From NCBI RefSeq assembly GCF_900102675.1, contig NZ_FMYX01000019.1:1-33581 (forward strand): DNA of 33,581 nucleotides. The letters run 5' to 3'. The position numbers were made by a program, and so were the translations under genes. Position 1 is the first letter of the stretch, and each line of letters starts with the position of its first letter. The notes under the pieces were generated by a model, which searched no databases, was not told the origin of the DNA, and saw nothing but the letters and a program-made list of their open reading frames with translations. Shown in pieces: positions 7,316 through 15,765 of this stretch. This DNA comes from Pseudomonas guariconensis. GTDB taxonomy: Bacteria; Pseudomonadota; Gammaproteobacteria; Pseudomonadales; Pseudomonadaceae.

Positions 7316-10143
7316 CCGACTACAAAGCCACGCTTAACCTTCCGGACACCGCCTTCCCGATGAAGGCCGGCCTGCCTCAGCGCGAACCGCAGATCCTGCA
7401 GCGCTGGGACAGCATTGGCCTGTACCAGAAGCTGCGTGAAATTGGCAAGGATCGTCCGAAGTTCGTCCTCCATGACGGCCCGCCCTATGCCAACGGCAAG
7501 ATTCATATCGGTCATGCGCTGAACAAGATCCTCAAGGACATGATCGTCCGTTCCAAGACCCTGTCGGGCTTCGATGCGCCCTACGTACCGGGCTGGGACT
7601 GCCACGGCCTGCCGATCGAGCACAAGGTCGAGGTCACCCACGGCAAGCACCTGACCGCAGACCGCACCCGCGAACTGTGCCGTGAGTACGCCGCCGAGCA
7701 GATCGAAGGCCAGAAGACCGAGTTCATCCGCCTGGGTGTCCTGGGCGACTGGGACAACCCCTACAAGACCATGAACTTTGCCAACGAGGCTGGTGAAATC
7801 CGTGCCCTGGCCGAGATGGTCAAGCAAGGTTTCGTGTTCAAGGGCCTCAAGCCTGTGAACTGGTGTTTCGACTGCGGATCGGCACTGGCCGAGGCCGAAG
7901 TCGAGTATGCCGACAAGAAATCCCAGACCATCGACGTGGCCTTCCCGGTCGCCGATGCCGACAAGCTGGCTGCCGCCTTCGGCCTGGCGAGCCTCGCCAA
8001 GCCCGCCGCCATCGTCATCTGGACCACCACCCCTTGGACCATCCCGGCCAACCAGGCGCTGAATATCCACCCGGAGTTCAACTACGCCCTGGTCGACACC
8101 GGCGAGCGCCTGCTGGTGCTGGCCGAAGAACTGGTCGAGTCCTGCCTCAAGCGCTACAACCTGGAAGGTTCGGTGATCGCCACCGCGCCGGGTTCGGCAC
8201 TTGAACTGATCAATTTCCGTCACCCGTTCTACGACCGCCTGTCGCCGATCTACCTGGCCGACTACGTCGAACTGGGCGCCGGTACCGGCGTGGTGCACTC
8301 CTCGCCAGCCTACGGTGAAGACGACTTCGTCACCTGCAAGCGCTATGGCATGGTTAACGAAGATATCCTCACCCCGGTGCAGAGCAACGGCGTGTATGTC
8401 GAGTCGCTGCCGTTCTTCGGCGGCCAGTTCATCTGGAAGGCCAACCCGGCCATCGTCGACAAGCTGAGCGAAGTCGGCGCGCTGATGCACACCGAGACCA
8501 TCAGCCACAGCTACATGCACTGCTGGCGTCACAAGACCCCGCTGATCTACCGCGCCACCGCCCAATGGTTCGTCGGCATGGACAAGCAGCCCACCACCGG
8601 CGAGCCGCTGCGTGAGCGTGCCCTCAAGGCCATCGAAGACACCAAGTTCGTGCCGTCCTGGGGCCAGGCCCGCCTGCACGCGATGATCGCCAATCGCCCT
8701 GACTGGTGCATCTCGCGTCAGCGCAACTGGGGCGTGCCGATTCCGTTCTTCCTCGACAAGCAGACCGGCGAGCTGCACCCGCGCACCGTCGAGCTGATGG
8801 AAGAAGTGGCCAAGCGCGTCGAGAAGGAAGGCATCGAGGCGTGGTTCAAGCTGGATGCCGCTGAATTGCTCGGTGAAGAAGCCGGCCAGTACGACAAGAT
8901 CTCCGACACCCTGGACGTCTGGTTCGACTCCGGCACCACCCACTGGCATGTGCTGCGTGGTTCCCACGATATCGGCCATTCGACCGGCCCGCGCGCCGAC
9001 CTGTACCTGGAAGGCTCCGACCAGCACCGCGGCTGGTTCCACTCTTCCTTGCTGACCGGCTGCGCCATCGACAACCATGCGCCATATCGCGAACTGCTGA
9101 CCCACGGCTTCACCGTGGACGAGAGCGGCCGCAAGATGTCCAAGTCGCTGGGCAACACCATCGAGCCACAGAAGGTCAACGACACCCTGGGTGCCGATAT
9201 CCTGCGCCTGTGGGTCTCGGCCACCGACTATTCCGGCGAAATGGCGGTCTCCGAGCAGATCCTGCAGCGTAGCGCCGACGCCTACCGTCGTATCCGTAAC
9301 ACCGCGCGCTTCCTGCTTTCCAACCTGTCCGGCTTCGACCCGGCCCGTGACCTGCTGCCGGCCGACGACATGCTGGCGCTGGACCGCTGGGCCGTCGACC
9401 GCACCTTGCTGCTGCAGCGCGAACTCGAAGAGCACTACAGCGAGTACCGTTTCTGGAACGTCTACTCCAAGGTGCACAACTTCTGCGTTCAGGAGCTGGG
9501 TGGCTTCTACCTCGACATCATCAAGGACCGCCAGTACACCACCGGCGCCAACAGTGTCGCCCGACGCTCCTGCCAGACCGCGCTGTACCACATCAGCGAG
9601 GCCCTGGTGCGCTGGATCGCCCCGATCCTGGCGTTCACCGCCGACGAGATCTGGCAGTACCTGCCAGGCGAGCGCAACGAGTCGGTGATGCTCAACACTT
9701 GGTACCAAGGGCTGTCCGAGCTGCCGGAAGGCTTCGAGCTGGATCGCGCCTACTGGGATCGCGTCATGGCGGTCAAGGCAGCGGTCAACAAGGAGCTGGA
9801 GAACCAGCGCGCGGCCAAGGCCATCGGTGGCAACCTGCAGGCTGAAGTCACCCTGTTCGCCGAAGAAGGCCTGAGCGCCGACCTGGCCAAACTGGGCGAT
9901 GAACTGCGCTTCGTGCTGATCACTTCCGCCGCCAGCGTGGTGCCGTTCGTCCAGGCGCCGGCCGATGCCGTGACAACCGAAGTCGAAGGCCTCAAGCTGA
10001 AAGTCGTCAAGTCCGGCCATGCCAAGTGCGGCCGTTGCTGGCACTTCCGCGCCGACGTCGGCAGCCACCCGGAGCATCCGGAAATCTGCGGCCGCTGCGT
10101 AGACAACCTCAGCGGTTCCGGCGAGGTGCGCCACTATGCCTAA
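7312..10143 (+). CDS. ileS: Isoleucyl-tRNA synthetase
   Basis: A 943-residue class I aminoacyl-tRNA synthetase that charges tRNA-Ile. The Rossmann domain has the HIGH signature at residues 65-68 and KMSKS at 608-612. The CP1 editing domain carries WTTTPWTIPAN. The C-terminus ends in a zinc module with two CGRC motifs, typical of the bacterial, mupirocin-sensitive type. The length matches E. coli IleRS (938). It starts inside the ribF stop (ATGA) and overlaps the lspA start by 8 bases, as the centre of the ribF-ileS-lspA-fkpB-ispH operon. Confidence 0.99.
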   Translation: MTDYKATLNLPDTAFPMKAGLPQREPQILQRWDSIGLYQKLREIGKDRPKFVLHDGPPYANGKIHIGHALNKILKDMIVRSKTLSGFDAPYVPGWDCHGLPIEHKVEVTHGKHLTADRTRELCREYAAEQIEGQKTEFIRLGVLGDWDNPYKTMNFANEAGEIRALAEMVKQGFVFKGLKPVNWCFDCGSALAEAEVEYADKKSQTIDVAFPVADADKLAAAFGLASLAKPAAIVIWTTTPWTIPANQALNIHPEFNYALVDTGERLLVLAEELVESCLKRYNLEGSVIATAPGSALELINFRHPFYDRLSPIYLADYVELGAGTGVVHSSPAYGEDDFVTCKRYGMVNEDILTPVQSNGVYVESLPFFGGQFIWKANPAIVDKLSEVGALMHTETISHSYMHCWRHKTPLIYRATAQWFVGMDKQPTTGEPLRERALKAIEDTKFVPSWGQARLHAMIANRPDWCISRQRNWGVPIPFFLDKQTGELHPRTVELMEEVAKRVEKEGIEAWFKLDAAELLGEEAGQYDKISDTLDVWFDSGTTHWHVLRGSHDIGHSTGPRADLYLEGSDQHRGWFHSSLLTGCAIDNHAPYRELLTHGFTVDESGRKMSKSLGNTIEPQKVNDTLGADILRLWVSATDYSGEMAVSEQILQRSADAYRRIRNTARFLLSNLSGFDPARDLLPADDMLALDRWAVDRTLLLQRELEEHYSEYRFWNVYSKVHNFCVQELGGFYLDIIKDRQYTTGANSVARRSCQTALYHISEALVRWIAPILAFTADEIWQYLPGERNESVMLNTWYQGLSELPEGFELDRAYWDRVMAVKAAVNKELENQRAAKAIGGNLQAEVTLFAEEGLSADLAKLGDELRFVLITSAASVVPFVQAPADAVTTEVEGLKLKVVKSGHAKCGRCWHFRADVGSHPEHPEICGRCVDNLSGSGEVRHYA

Positions 10144-10651
10144 TCCTGCAGCGGGGCGCTTGGGGCGCCTTGCCTGGCTCTGGCTGAGCCTGGTGGTCCT
10201 GGTCCTTGACCAGGCCACCAAGGTCTATTTCGAGGGTGCCCTTAAGCTGTACCAGCAGATCGTGGTCATCCCCGATTACTTCAGCTGGACCCTGGCCTAC
10301 AACACTGGTGCTGCATTCAGCTTCCTGGCCGACAGCTCCGGCTGGCAGCGCTGGCTGTTCGCCCTGATCGCCGTGGTGGTCAGTGCGGTGCTGGTGGTCT
10401 GGCTCAAGCGCCTGGGGCGCAACGACACCTGGCTGGCCGTGGCCTTGGCGCTGGTGCTCGGTGGTGCGCTGGGCAACCTGTACGACCGCATTGTGCTGGG
10501 CCACGTGGTCGACTTCATCCTGGTGCACTGGCAGAACCGTTGGTATTTCCCGGCCTTCAACCTGGCCGACAGCGCTATCACCGTTGGTGCGGTGATGCTG
10601 GCGCTGGATATGTTCAAGAGCAAGAAGTCCGGAGAGCCTGTCCATGACTGA
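10136..10651 (+). CDS. lspA: Lipoprotein signal peptidase (signal peptidase II)
   Basis: A 171-residue inner-membrane aspartyl protease with four hydrophobic helices. It cleaves the signal peptide from diacylglyceryl-modified prolipoproteins. The catalytic pair is visible as D126 in GHVVDFI and D145 in FNLADSAI, and the NTGAAFSFL and GNLYDR motifs are present. BamD, encoded in this window, would be one of its substrates. The gene overlaps ileS upstream and fkpB downstream by 8 bases each, indicating tight coupling. Confidence 0.98.
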   Translation: MPNPAAGRLGRLAWLWLSLVVLVLDQATKVYFEGALKLYQQIVVIPDYFSWTLAYNTGAAFSFLADSSGWQRWLFALIAVVVSAVLVVWLKRLGRNDTWLAVALALVLGGALGNLYDRIVLGHVVDFILVHWQNRWYFPAFNLADSAITVGAVMLALDMFKSKKSGEPVHD

Positions 10652-11081
10652 AACCCGTATCGGTCAGAACACTGAAGTCACCCTGCACTTCGCGCTGCAC
10701 CTGGAAAACGGCGACACCGTCGACAGCACGTTCGACAAGGCACCGGCCACCTTCAAGGTGGGCGACGGTAATCTGCTGCCAGGCTTTGAAACCGCGCTGT
10801 TCGGCTTCAAGGCCGGTGACAAGCGTACGCTGACCATCGTCCCTGAGAACGCCTTCGGCCAGCCGAACCCGCAGAACGTACAGGTCATGCCGCGCTCGCA
10901 ATTCGTTGACATGGAGTTGTCCGAAGGCTTGCTGGTGATCTTCAACGACGCCGCCAACGCCGAGCTGCCTGGCGTGGTCAAGGCGTTCGACGACGACCAG
11001 GTGACCATCGATTTCAATCACCCACTGGCTGGCAAGACCCTGACTTTCGAGGTGGAGATCCTCGAGGTCAAGGCCCTGTAA
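10644..11081 (+). CDS. fkpB: FKBP-type peptidyl-prolyl isomerase (FkpB/SlpA-like)
   Basis: A 145-residue cytoplasmic protein of the FkpB/SlyD branch. The FKBP domain is visible at the N-terminus (VTLHFALHLENGDTVDSTF, then PGFETALFG) with the inserted-flap domain in the middle (ENAFGQPNPQNV to HPLAGKTLTFEVEI). It isomerises peptidyl-prolyl bonds and can act as a chaperone. Unlike SlyD it lacks a His-rich tail. Its place between lspA and ispH is the conserved location of fkpB in gammaproteobacteria. Confidence 0.95.
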   Translation: MTETRIGQNTEVTLHFALHLENGDTVDSTFDKAPATFKVGDGNLLPGFETALFGFKAGDKRTLTIVPENAFGQPNPQNVQVMPRSQFVDMELSEGLLVIFNDAANAELPGVVKAFDDDQVTIDFNHPLAGKTLTFEVEILEVKAL

Positions 11082-11095
11082 GCCTGGAGCCGAGC

Positions 11096-12043
11096 ATGCA
11101 AATCAAACTCGCCAACCCTCGCGGATTCTGCGCGGGGGTCGACCGGGCGATCGAGATCGTCAACCGCGCCCTGGAAGTCTTCGGCCCGCCGATCTATGTG
11201 CGTCATGAAGTGGTGCACAACAAGTTCGTGGTCGAGGACCTGCGCAACCGCGGGGCCATCTTCGTCGAAGAGCTCGACCAGGTGCCGGACGACGTCATCG
11301 TCATCTTCAGCGCCCATGGTGTTTCCCAGGCCGTGCGCCAGGAAGCGGCCGGCCGGGGGCTGAAGGTGTTCGACGCCACCTGCCCGCTGGTGACCAAGGT
11401 TCACATCGAGGTGGCCAAGTACAGTCGCGATGGCAAGGAGTGCATTCTCATCGGCCATGCCGGGCATCCGGAAGTCGAGGGCACCATGGGCCAGTACGAC
11501 GCCAGCAATGGCGGCGCGATCTACCTGGTCGAGGATGAGGACGATGTCGCCAACCTTCAGGTTCGCGATCCCGAGCACCTGGCCTTCGTGACCCAGACGA
11601 CTCTGTCGATGGATGACACCAGCCGTGTCATCGACGCCCTGCGTGCGCGCTTCCCGAACATCGGTGGTCCGCGCAAGGACGACATCTGCTATGCCACGCA
11701 AAACCGTCAGGACGCCGTCAAGCAGCTTGCCGATGAGTGTGACGTGGTACTGGTGGTCGGCAGCCCCAACAGTTCCAACTCCAACCGCCTTCGCGAGCTG
11801 GCCGAACGCATGGGGACCCCGGCGTACCTCATCGACGGTGCCGAGGACCTGCAGCAAGGCTGGTTCGAGGGCGTGGCCCGTATCGGCATCACCGCGGGTG
11901 CCTCGGCTCCCGAAGTGCTGGTGCGTGGCGTGATCGAACAACTGCGTGCCTGGGGCGCCACCGGCGCTGAAGAGCTCGATGGCCGGGAAGAGAACATCAC
12001 CTTCTCCATGCCCAAGGAACTGCGGGTTCGCTCGCTGATCTGA
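11096..12043 (+). CDS. ispH: 4-hydroxy-3-methylbut-2-enyl diphosphate reductase
   Basis: A 315-residue iron-sulfur enzyme (LytB) catalysing the last step of the methylerythritol phosphate pathway, HMBPP to IPP and DMAPP. The three cluster ligands are C12 (PRGFCAG), C96 (FDATCPLV) and C198 (DDICYAT). The catalytic glutamate E126 lies in HPEVEGT. A GGAG motif precedes the ATG, and the gene starts 14 bases after fkpB as the last gene of the operon. Its stop codon directly abuts that of the convergent fimT-like gene, leaving no space for a terminator between them. Confidence 0.98.
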   Translation: MQIKLANPRGFCAGVDRAIEIVNRALEVFGPPIYVRHEVVHNKFVVEDLRNRGAIFVEELDQVPDDVIVIFSAHGVSQAVRQEAAGRGLKVFDATCPLVTKVHIEVAKYSRDGKECILIGHAGHPEVEGTMGQYDASNGGAIYLVEDEDDVANLQVRDPEHLAFVTQTTLSMDDTSRVIDALRARFPNIGGPRKDDICYATQNRQDAVKQLADECDVVLVVGSPNSSNSNRLRELAERMGTPAYLIDGAEDLQQGWFEGVARIGITAGASAPEVLVRGVIEQLRAWGATGAEELDGREENITFSMPKELRVRSLI

Positions 12044-12535
12044 TCAGGCGCCTGCGCACCGTGACGAGTCTCTCGTTCCGGTGCGCAGGTCGACCCTGCC
12101 GCTGGGTGCCAACACCACCCAATACCGGCTCGTTTGCTCCGTGCGTGGGCAAATCTCCAACGTAGCCCCGAGAAACCCGCGATTGCCCCGCAGCGGAACG
12201 CCCAGGCCGCTGAATGTCACCTCGTTATCCACATTGCTGGCGATCTCGAGCCTGCGCGCGAGGCGTTGCTCGTGCAGTAGTTGCCCGTTGTGTGCCAGGT
12301 GTGTACGCCAGCCCAGACCCCAGTCCCCCTCCAACGCTTGTACCTGTACCGCTTGCTGCTGTAGCACGGCATGGCTGCGTGCGCTACGCAGTGCTTGCGC
12401 CAAGTAGCGGGCCGCGGCGGCTTGGTGCAGGTCGTGACTGAGATTGGCGTAGGCCGGCAATCCAACTTGTGCCAGAAGGCTGATCAGCGCCAAGGCGCAC
12501 ATCATTTGTATCAGTGTTGCTCCACGTTGCTGCAC
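12044..12535 (-). CDS. fimT: FimT/GspH-like minor pilin
   Basis: A 163-residue type IV pilin-like protein. The start is taken as GTG (12535-12533), which has GGGAG nine bases upstream and gives the short leader MQQRG. An open extension further upstream to 12943 is antisense to pilV and is not used. Cleavage after G5 leaves A-T-L-I-Q, so the usual Glu at position +5 is Gln. The hydrophobic helix follows (MMCALALISLLAQVGLPAYANL), then a GspH-like domain with the VTFSGLGVPL / GRVDL motifs. It is divergent from pilV and lies where P. aeruginosa has fimT/fimU. The family assignment is good, but fimT versus fimU/gspH naming is uncertain. Confidence 0.8.
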   Translation of the reverse strand: MQQRGATLIQMMCALALISLLAQVGLPAYANLSHDLHQAAAARYLAQALRSARSHAVLQQQAVQVQALEGDWGLGWRTHLAHNGQLLHEQRLARRLEIASNVDNEVTFSGLGVPLRGNRGFLGATLEICPRTEQTSRYWVVLAPSGRVDLRTGTRDSSRCAGA

Positions 12536-12643
12536 CGTGCATTTCTCCCAGGACGTGCTTCGCTGTAGCTTCGAGGCCGACGGACAGGGCGTCCAGTCGG
12601 CAGATTTGGAGAGCAAGAGCAGGAAAATTCCCAGGAGGGAAGG

Positions 12644-12991
12644 ATGCAAGCGAGGGAGCGCGGCATAACGCTGCTGGAAGTGCTGTTGACGATGACTGTG
12701 TTGGCGCTGGGGTTGTTCGCTGCCGCGGCTCAACAATTGCGCGGGTTGCAGATAAGTGACGAGGCGCGGCGTGACAGCCAGGCGGTCTATTTGGCGCAAG
12801 GGTTGTTGGAGCGCGGCAGGGCGCTCGGTGTCCTGCCGGAGGCCGAGCGGGCGGATTGGCAAGGCCGGATTCGCCGGCTGCTGGGTGCTTCGGCGCAAGG
12901 TCGGGCGACGGGCGCCGGTGAAACCTGGTCGTTGGAAATTCACAGGTCAGGCCAGGCGCTCATCAGTTTGCGGGGCAGGGTATCGCCATGA
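12644..12991 (+). CDS. pilV: Type IV pilus minor pilin PilV-like
   Basis: A 115-residue minor pilin. The leader MQARERG is followed by I-T-L-L-E, with Glu at +5, and a helix ending near residue 28, as in PilV proteins. A strong AGGAGGGAAGG precedes the ATG. It is shorter than P. aeruginosa PilV (~185 residues), so the globular domain is reduced. Minor pilins form the initiating complex at the pilus tip. Its stop overlaps the pilW start (ATGA), making it the first gene of the pilVWXE-like operon. The divergent fimT-like gene begins ~110 bases upstream. Confidence 0.82.
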   Translation: MQARERGITLLEVLLTMTVLALGLFAAAAQQLRGLQISDEARRDSQAVYLAQGLLERGRALGVLPEAERADWQGRIRRLLGASAQGRATGAGETWSLEIHRSGQALISLRGRVSP

Positions 12992-13656
12992 GGCATACCC
13001 AGGCAGGCTACGGGTTGCTCGAGGCCTTGCTGGCGCTGACGATCGGGCTGGTACTGCTGGGGACGGCGAGCCAGGTGTTCGTGTCCACCTATCAGGCTTG
13101 GCAAGCGCAGGCCGCCACGGCACGACTGCAGGATGACGCCCGGCTGGCGTTGCATCGCATGGCTCAGGACATCCGTTCGGCCGGTATGTTGGGCTGCCTG
13201 CGTCACGACGCCATCACCTTCGACAGCCCGGCGGCAGCCGCCGCCTTCGCCCAGCCTGTGCGCATCGCCCGAACCGGGGGCGGACGCCTGGAGAGTCTGA
13301 ACCTGGTCGGTGAGCAATTACCCGGTACCGGGCGACAAGCGGACTGGGTACTGCTGACCGATTGCCTGAGCTGGGCCCAGGTGAGTAACCCGCGCGACGT
13401 CAGCGCGCGATCCGATGCGCTGCTGTTCCCCCTCCAGCGCATTGCCTACCAACTGCAGGGTAATGATTTGCGGTTGGTGCGTGGCAGCCAGTCCCAGACG
13501 CTGATCGATCAGGTGCGTGACCTGCGCGCCACGCTGGTGCCGACGCAAGAGGGCGGGCGCGTCGATGTGCAGCTCACGTTGTTCGATCCGCGCCACCAGA
13601 TCGAGCTGCGGCATGAGATGAGTGTGGCCCTGCGCAACCGGTTGCCCGAGTCATGA
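12988..13656 (+). CDS. pilW: Type IV pilus minor pilin PilW-like
   Basis: A 222-residue protein with leader MRHTQAG, mature start Y-G-L-L-E (Glu at +5) and a hydrophobic helix. Next comes the PilW-type stretch LALHRMAQDIRSAGMLGC. It starts in the pilV stop and ends in the pilX start with ATGA overlaps on both sides. PilW is part of the priming minor-pilin complex of type IVa pili. It is somewhat shorter than P. aeruginosa PilW (~274 residues). Confidence 0.85.
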   Translation: MRHTQAGYGLLEALLALTIGLVLLGTASQVFVSTYQAWQAQAATARLQDDARLALHRMAQDIRSAGMLGCLRHDAITFDSPAAAAAFAQPVRIARTGGGRLESLNLVGEQLPGTGRQADWVLLTDCLSWAQVSNPRDVSARSDALLFPLQRIAYQLQGNDLRLVRGSQSQTLIDQVRDLRATLVPTQEGGRVDVQLTLFDPRHQIELRHEMSVALRNRLPES

Positions 13657-14138
13657 GGCGCCAACGGGGTATCGTCCTTCTGACCGGACTGCTGCTGAGT
13701 CTGCTCTTGGGGCTGCTGGCGGCATCGGCGCTGCACGACGCCCTGCGGCTGGCGCGCTCGACTGCTCAACTGCTGGTCAGTGCCCAAGCACTGGAGCAGG
13801 CAGAGGCAACCTTGCTGGAGGGCCGTGACCGCTTGCTGCGGGCGCCGCCAAGGCCCTGCGCGCCGCCCTGTGCGCCGCCCGCCGAAGCCCATGATGTGCG
13901 GGGCGGGGAGGCGGCATGGCAGCGAGCGGAGCAGGGTTTTTTCTTTCTGCAGAACCTGGGTGAAAGCACTCGGGCGGTACATGTCCCCGAAGACATCCCT
14001 GTGCGCCTGTTCAGGGTCACGGCGGTGAGCCAGCACCTGACGGCGCGGCATGTGCTGGAAGCAATCTACGCCGTTGAGGCAGGGCAAAAGACGCGCGCCC
14101 AGCGCATCGTATGGCGCCAACGATTGAGGGAACAGTGA
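13653..14138 (+). CDS. pilX: PilX-like minor pilin
   Basis: A 161-residue protein with the short leader MRRQRG and mature start I-V-L-L-T. Lack of Glu at +5 is typical for the PilX/GspK position in the tip complex. After the helix there is a Pro/Cys/Ala-rich segment (about residues 64-77, PPRPCAPPCAPPAEA) not usual in PilX, then a short globular part. It overlaps pilW (ATGA), and the pilE-like gene starts one base after its stop. In P. aeruginosa pilX is followed by pilY1; none is present here. Confidence 0.78.
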   Translation: MRRQRGIVLLTGLLLSLLLGLLAASALHDALRLARSTAQLLVSAQALEQAEATLLEGRDRLLRAPPRPCAPPCAPPAEAHDVRGGEAAWQRAEQGFFFLQNLGESTRAVHVPEDIPVRLFRVTAVSQHLTARHVLEAIYAVEAGQKTRAQRIVWRQRLREQ

Positions 14139-14139
14139 C

Positions 14140-14538
14140 ATGCAGCGAGGCCTTGGCCTGATCGAATTGTTGATTGTGCTGGCGGTGACCGGCATTCTGG
14201 CAGCCATTGCCTACCCCAGTTACAGCGACCAGCTCAGGCGTGCCGCGCGAAGCGAAGTGATTGGCCTGCTGCAGGACGCAGCCCTGCGTCTGGAACGCCA
14301 CAGAGCGCGTACTGGACAGTACGCCGATCCTGACCCTCAGGTACCGCCTTTGCCTGTCGGCACACGCTATTACCGCTTGCTGGCGCAACGTGACGACGAC
14401 AGCTTCGTGCTGCTCGCCAGGCGCCTGCCCGAGGGCATGATGGTTGACGATCGTTGTGGCGACTTCCAGCTCGATCAGGCTGGAGTGCGTGGCAATCCGG
14501 GTGCCGGCATGCCGGCCGAAGATTGCTGGGGGCGTTGA
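14140..14538 (+). CDS. pilE: PilE-like minor pilin
   Basis: A 132-residue pilin with the very short leader MQRG, mature start L-G-L-I-E (Glu at +5) and the classical helix ending AAIAYPSYSDQLRRAARSEV, as in PilE. Two cysteines near the C-terminus (DDRCGDF and EDCWGR) could form the pilin disulfide loop. It starts one base after pilX and is the last gene of the minor-pilin operon; thiO begins 34 bases later. It would be processed by PilD encoded at 28.2-29.1 kb. Confidence 0.87.
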   Translation: MQRGLGLIELLIVLAVTGILAAIAYPSYSDQLRRAARSEVIGLLQDAALRLERHRARTGQYADPDPQVPPLPVGTRYYRLLAQRDDDSFVLLARRLPEGMMVDDRCGDFQLDQAGVRGNPGAGMPAEDCWGR

Positions 14539-14572
14539 AGGCCCGGTTTTAATTCAGCTAGTGGATCGACAG

Positions 14573-15670
14573 ATGAGCAAGCAAGTAGTGGTTGTCGGTG
14601 GTGGGGTGATCGGGCTGCTGACGGCGTTCAACCTGGCGCCGAAGGTCGACCAGGTGGTGGTATGCGATCAGGGTGAGGTGGGGCGCGAGTCGTCCTGGGC
14701 CGGCGGCGGTATCGTCTCGCCGCTGTACCCCTGGCGCTACAGCCCGGCGGTAACCGCCCTGGCGCACTGGTCGCAGGACTTCTATCCACAATTGGGTGAG
14801 CGCCTGTTCACCTCTACCGGCATCGATCCGCAAGTGCATACCACCGGCCTGTACTGGCTGGACCTGGACGACGAAGCCGAAGCCCTGGACTGGGCTCAGC
14901 GCGAGCAGCGGCCGTTGAGCGCTGTGGATATCTCGGCGGCATACGATGCAGTACCGGTGCTTGGCCCTGGCTTCAAGCGCGCCATCTACATGGCGGGGGT
15001 GGCCAATGTGCGTAACCCGCGCTTGGTGAAGTCACTCAAGGCTGCATTGCTGGCGATGCCCAATGTGACCCTGCGCGAGCATTGCCCGGTCAGCGGGTTC
15101 TGCCAGGAAGGTGGCCGCATTACTGGCGTACACACTAACGAGGGCGTGCTGACGGCGGACGAGGTGGTGCTCAGTGCCGGTGCCTGGAGTGGCGACCTGC
15201 TGCGTACACTGGGGTTGGAACTGCCGGTGGAGCCGGTGAAGGGGCAGATGATCCTGTTCAAGTGCGCCGAAGACTTCTTGCCGAGCATGGTCCTGGCCAA
15301 AGGGCGCTATGCCATTCCGCGTCGTGACGGGCACATCCTGGTGGGCAGTACCCTCGAGCACGCCGGATACGACAAGACTCCCACCAACGAGGCGCTGGAA
15401 AGCCTCAAGGCTTCGGCGGTGGAGCTATTGCCGGCCTTGGCGAATGCCGAAGTGGTAGCACATTGGGCTGGCCTGCGCCCTGGCTCGCCGGAAGGGATTC
15501 CCTATATCGGGCCAGTGCCGGGGCACGAAGGGCTGTGGTTGAACTGCGGGCATTACCGCAATGGGCTGGTGCTGGCGCCCGCATCGTGCCAGCTGTTCAC
15601 CGACCTGTTGACCGGCGGTCAGCCGATCATCGATCCGGTGCCTTATGCGCCAGGTGCGCGTCTGGTTTGA
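14573..15670 (+). CDS. thiO: Glycine oxidase ThiO (FAD-dependent oxidoreductase)
   Basis: A 365-residue flavoenzyme of the D-amino-acid oxidase family. The FAD-binding VVVVGGGVIGLLTAF lies at residues 5-19. Other family motifs are the ESSWAGGGIVSPLYPW stretch and C-terminal HWAGLRPGSPEGIPYIG and HYRNGLVLAP. ThiO makes the glyoxyl imine used in thiazole (thiamine) synthesis. The frame is open back to 14444, but that part overlaps the pilE-like gene; MSKQVVVVGG at 14573 fits the family. thiO also sits beside the minor pilins in P. aeruginosa (PA4548 region), where pilR and pilS separate it from bamD; those two genes are absent here. Confidence 0.93.
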   Translation: MSKQVVVVGGGVIGLLTAFNLAPKVDQVVVCDQGEVGRESSWAGGGIVSPLYPWRYSPAVTALAHWSQDFYPQLGERLFTSTGIDPQVHTTGLYWLDLDDEAEALDWAQREQRPLSAVDISAAYDAVPVLGPGFKRAIYMAGVANVRNPRLVKSLKAALLAMPNVTLREHCPVSGFCQEGGRITGVHTNEGVLTADEVVLSAGAWSGDLLRTLGLELPVEPVKGQMILFKCAEDFLPSMVLAKGRYAIPRRDGHILVGSTLEHAGYDKTPTNEALESLKASAVELLPALANAEVVAHWAGLRPGSPEGIPYIGPVPGHEGLWLNCGHYRNGLVLAPASCQLFTDLLTGGQPIIDPVPYAPGARLV

Positions 15671-15677
15671 CTTCGCA

Positions 15678-15730
15678 GCTCCCGCAGGATCTGTGGGAGC
15701 GCGTTTATCCGCGAATAGGTCGGCGCCAGC
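15678..15730. repeat. REP-like element behind thiO
   Basis: The block TGTGGGAGCGCGTTTATCCG followed by CGAATAGGTCGGC (15692-15723) is a variant of the abundant P. putida REP sequence (consensus TGTGGGAGCGGGTTTACCCG). A hairpin GCTCCCGCAG / CTGTGGGAGC (15678-15700) overlaps it. It probably also marks the 3' end of the thiO transcript. Confidence 0.7.
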
Positions 15731-15765
15731 ACGAGGCAGTTGTTCCGCACAGCCAACGATCGACC

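Noticed and set aside
7288..10221. Very long minus-strand open frame (977 codons) opposite ileS and lspA
   Set aside because: Antisense shadow of ileS caused by GC-rich codon usage; ileS on the plus strand has all class I synthetase motifs.
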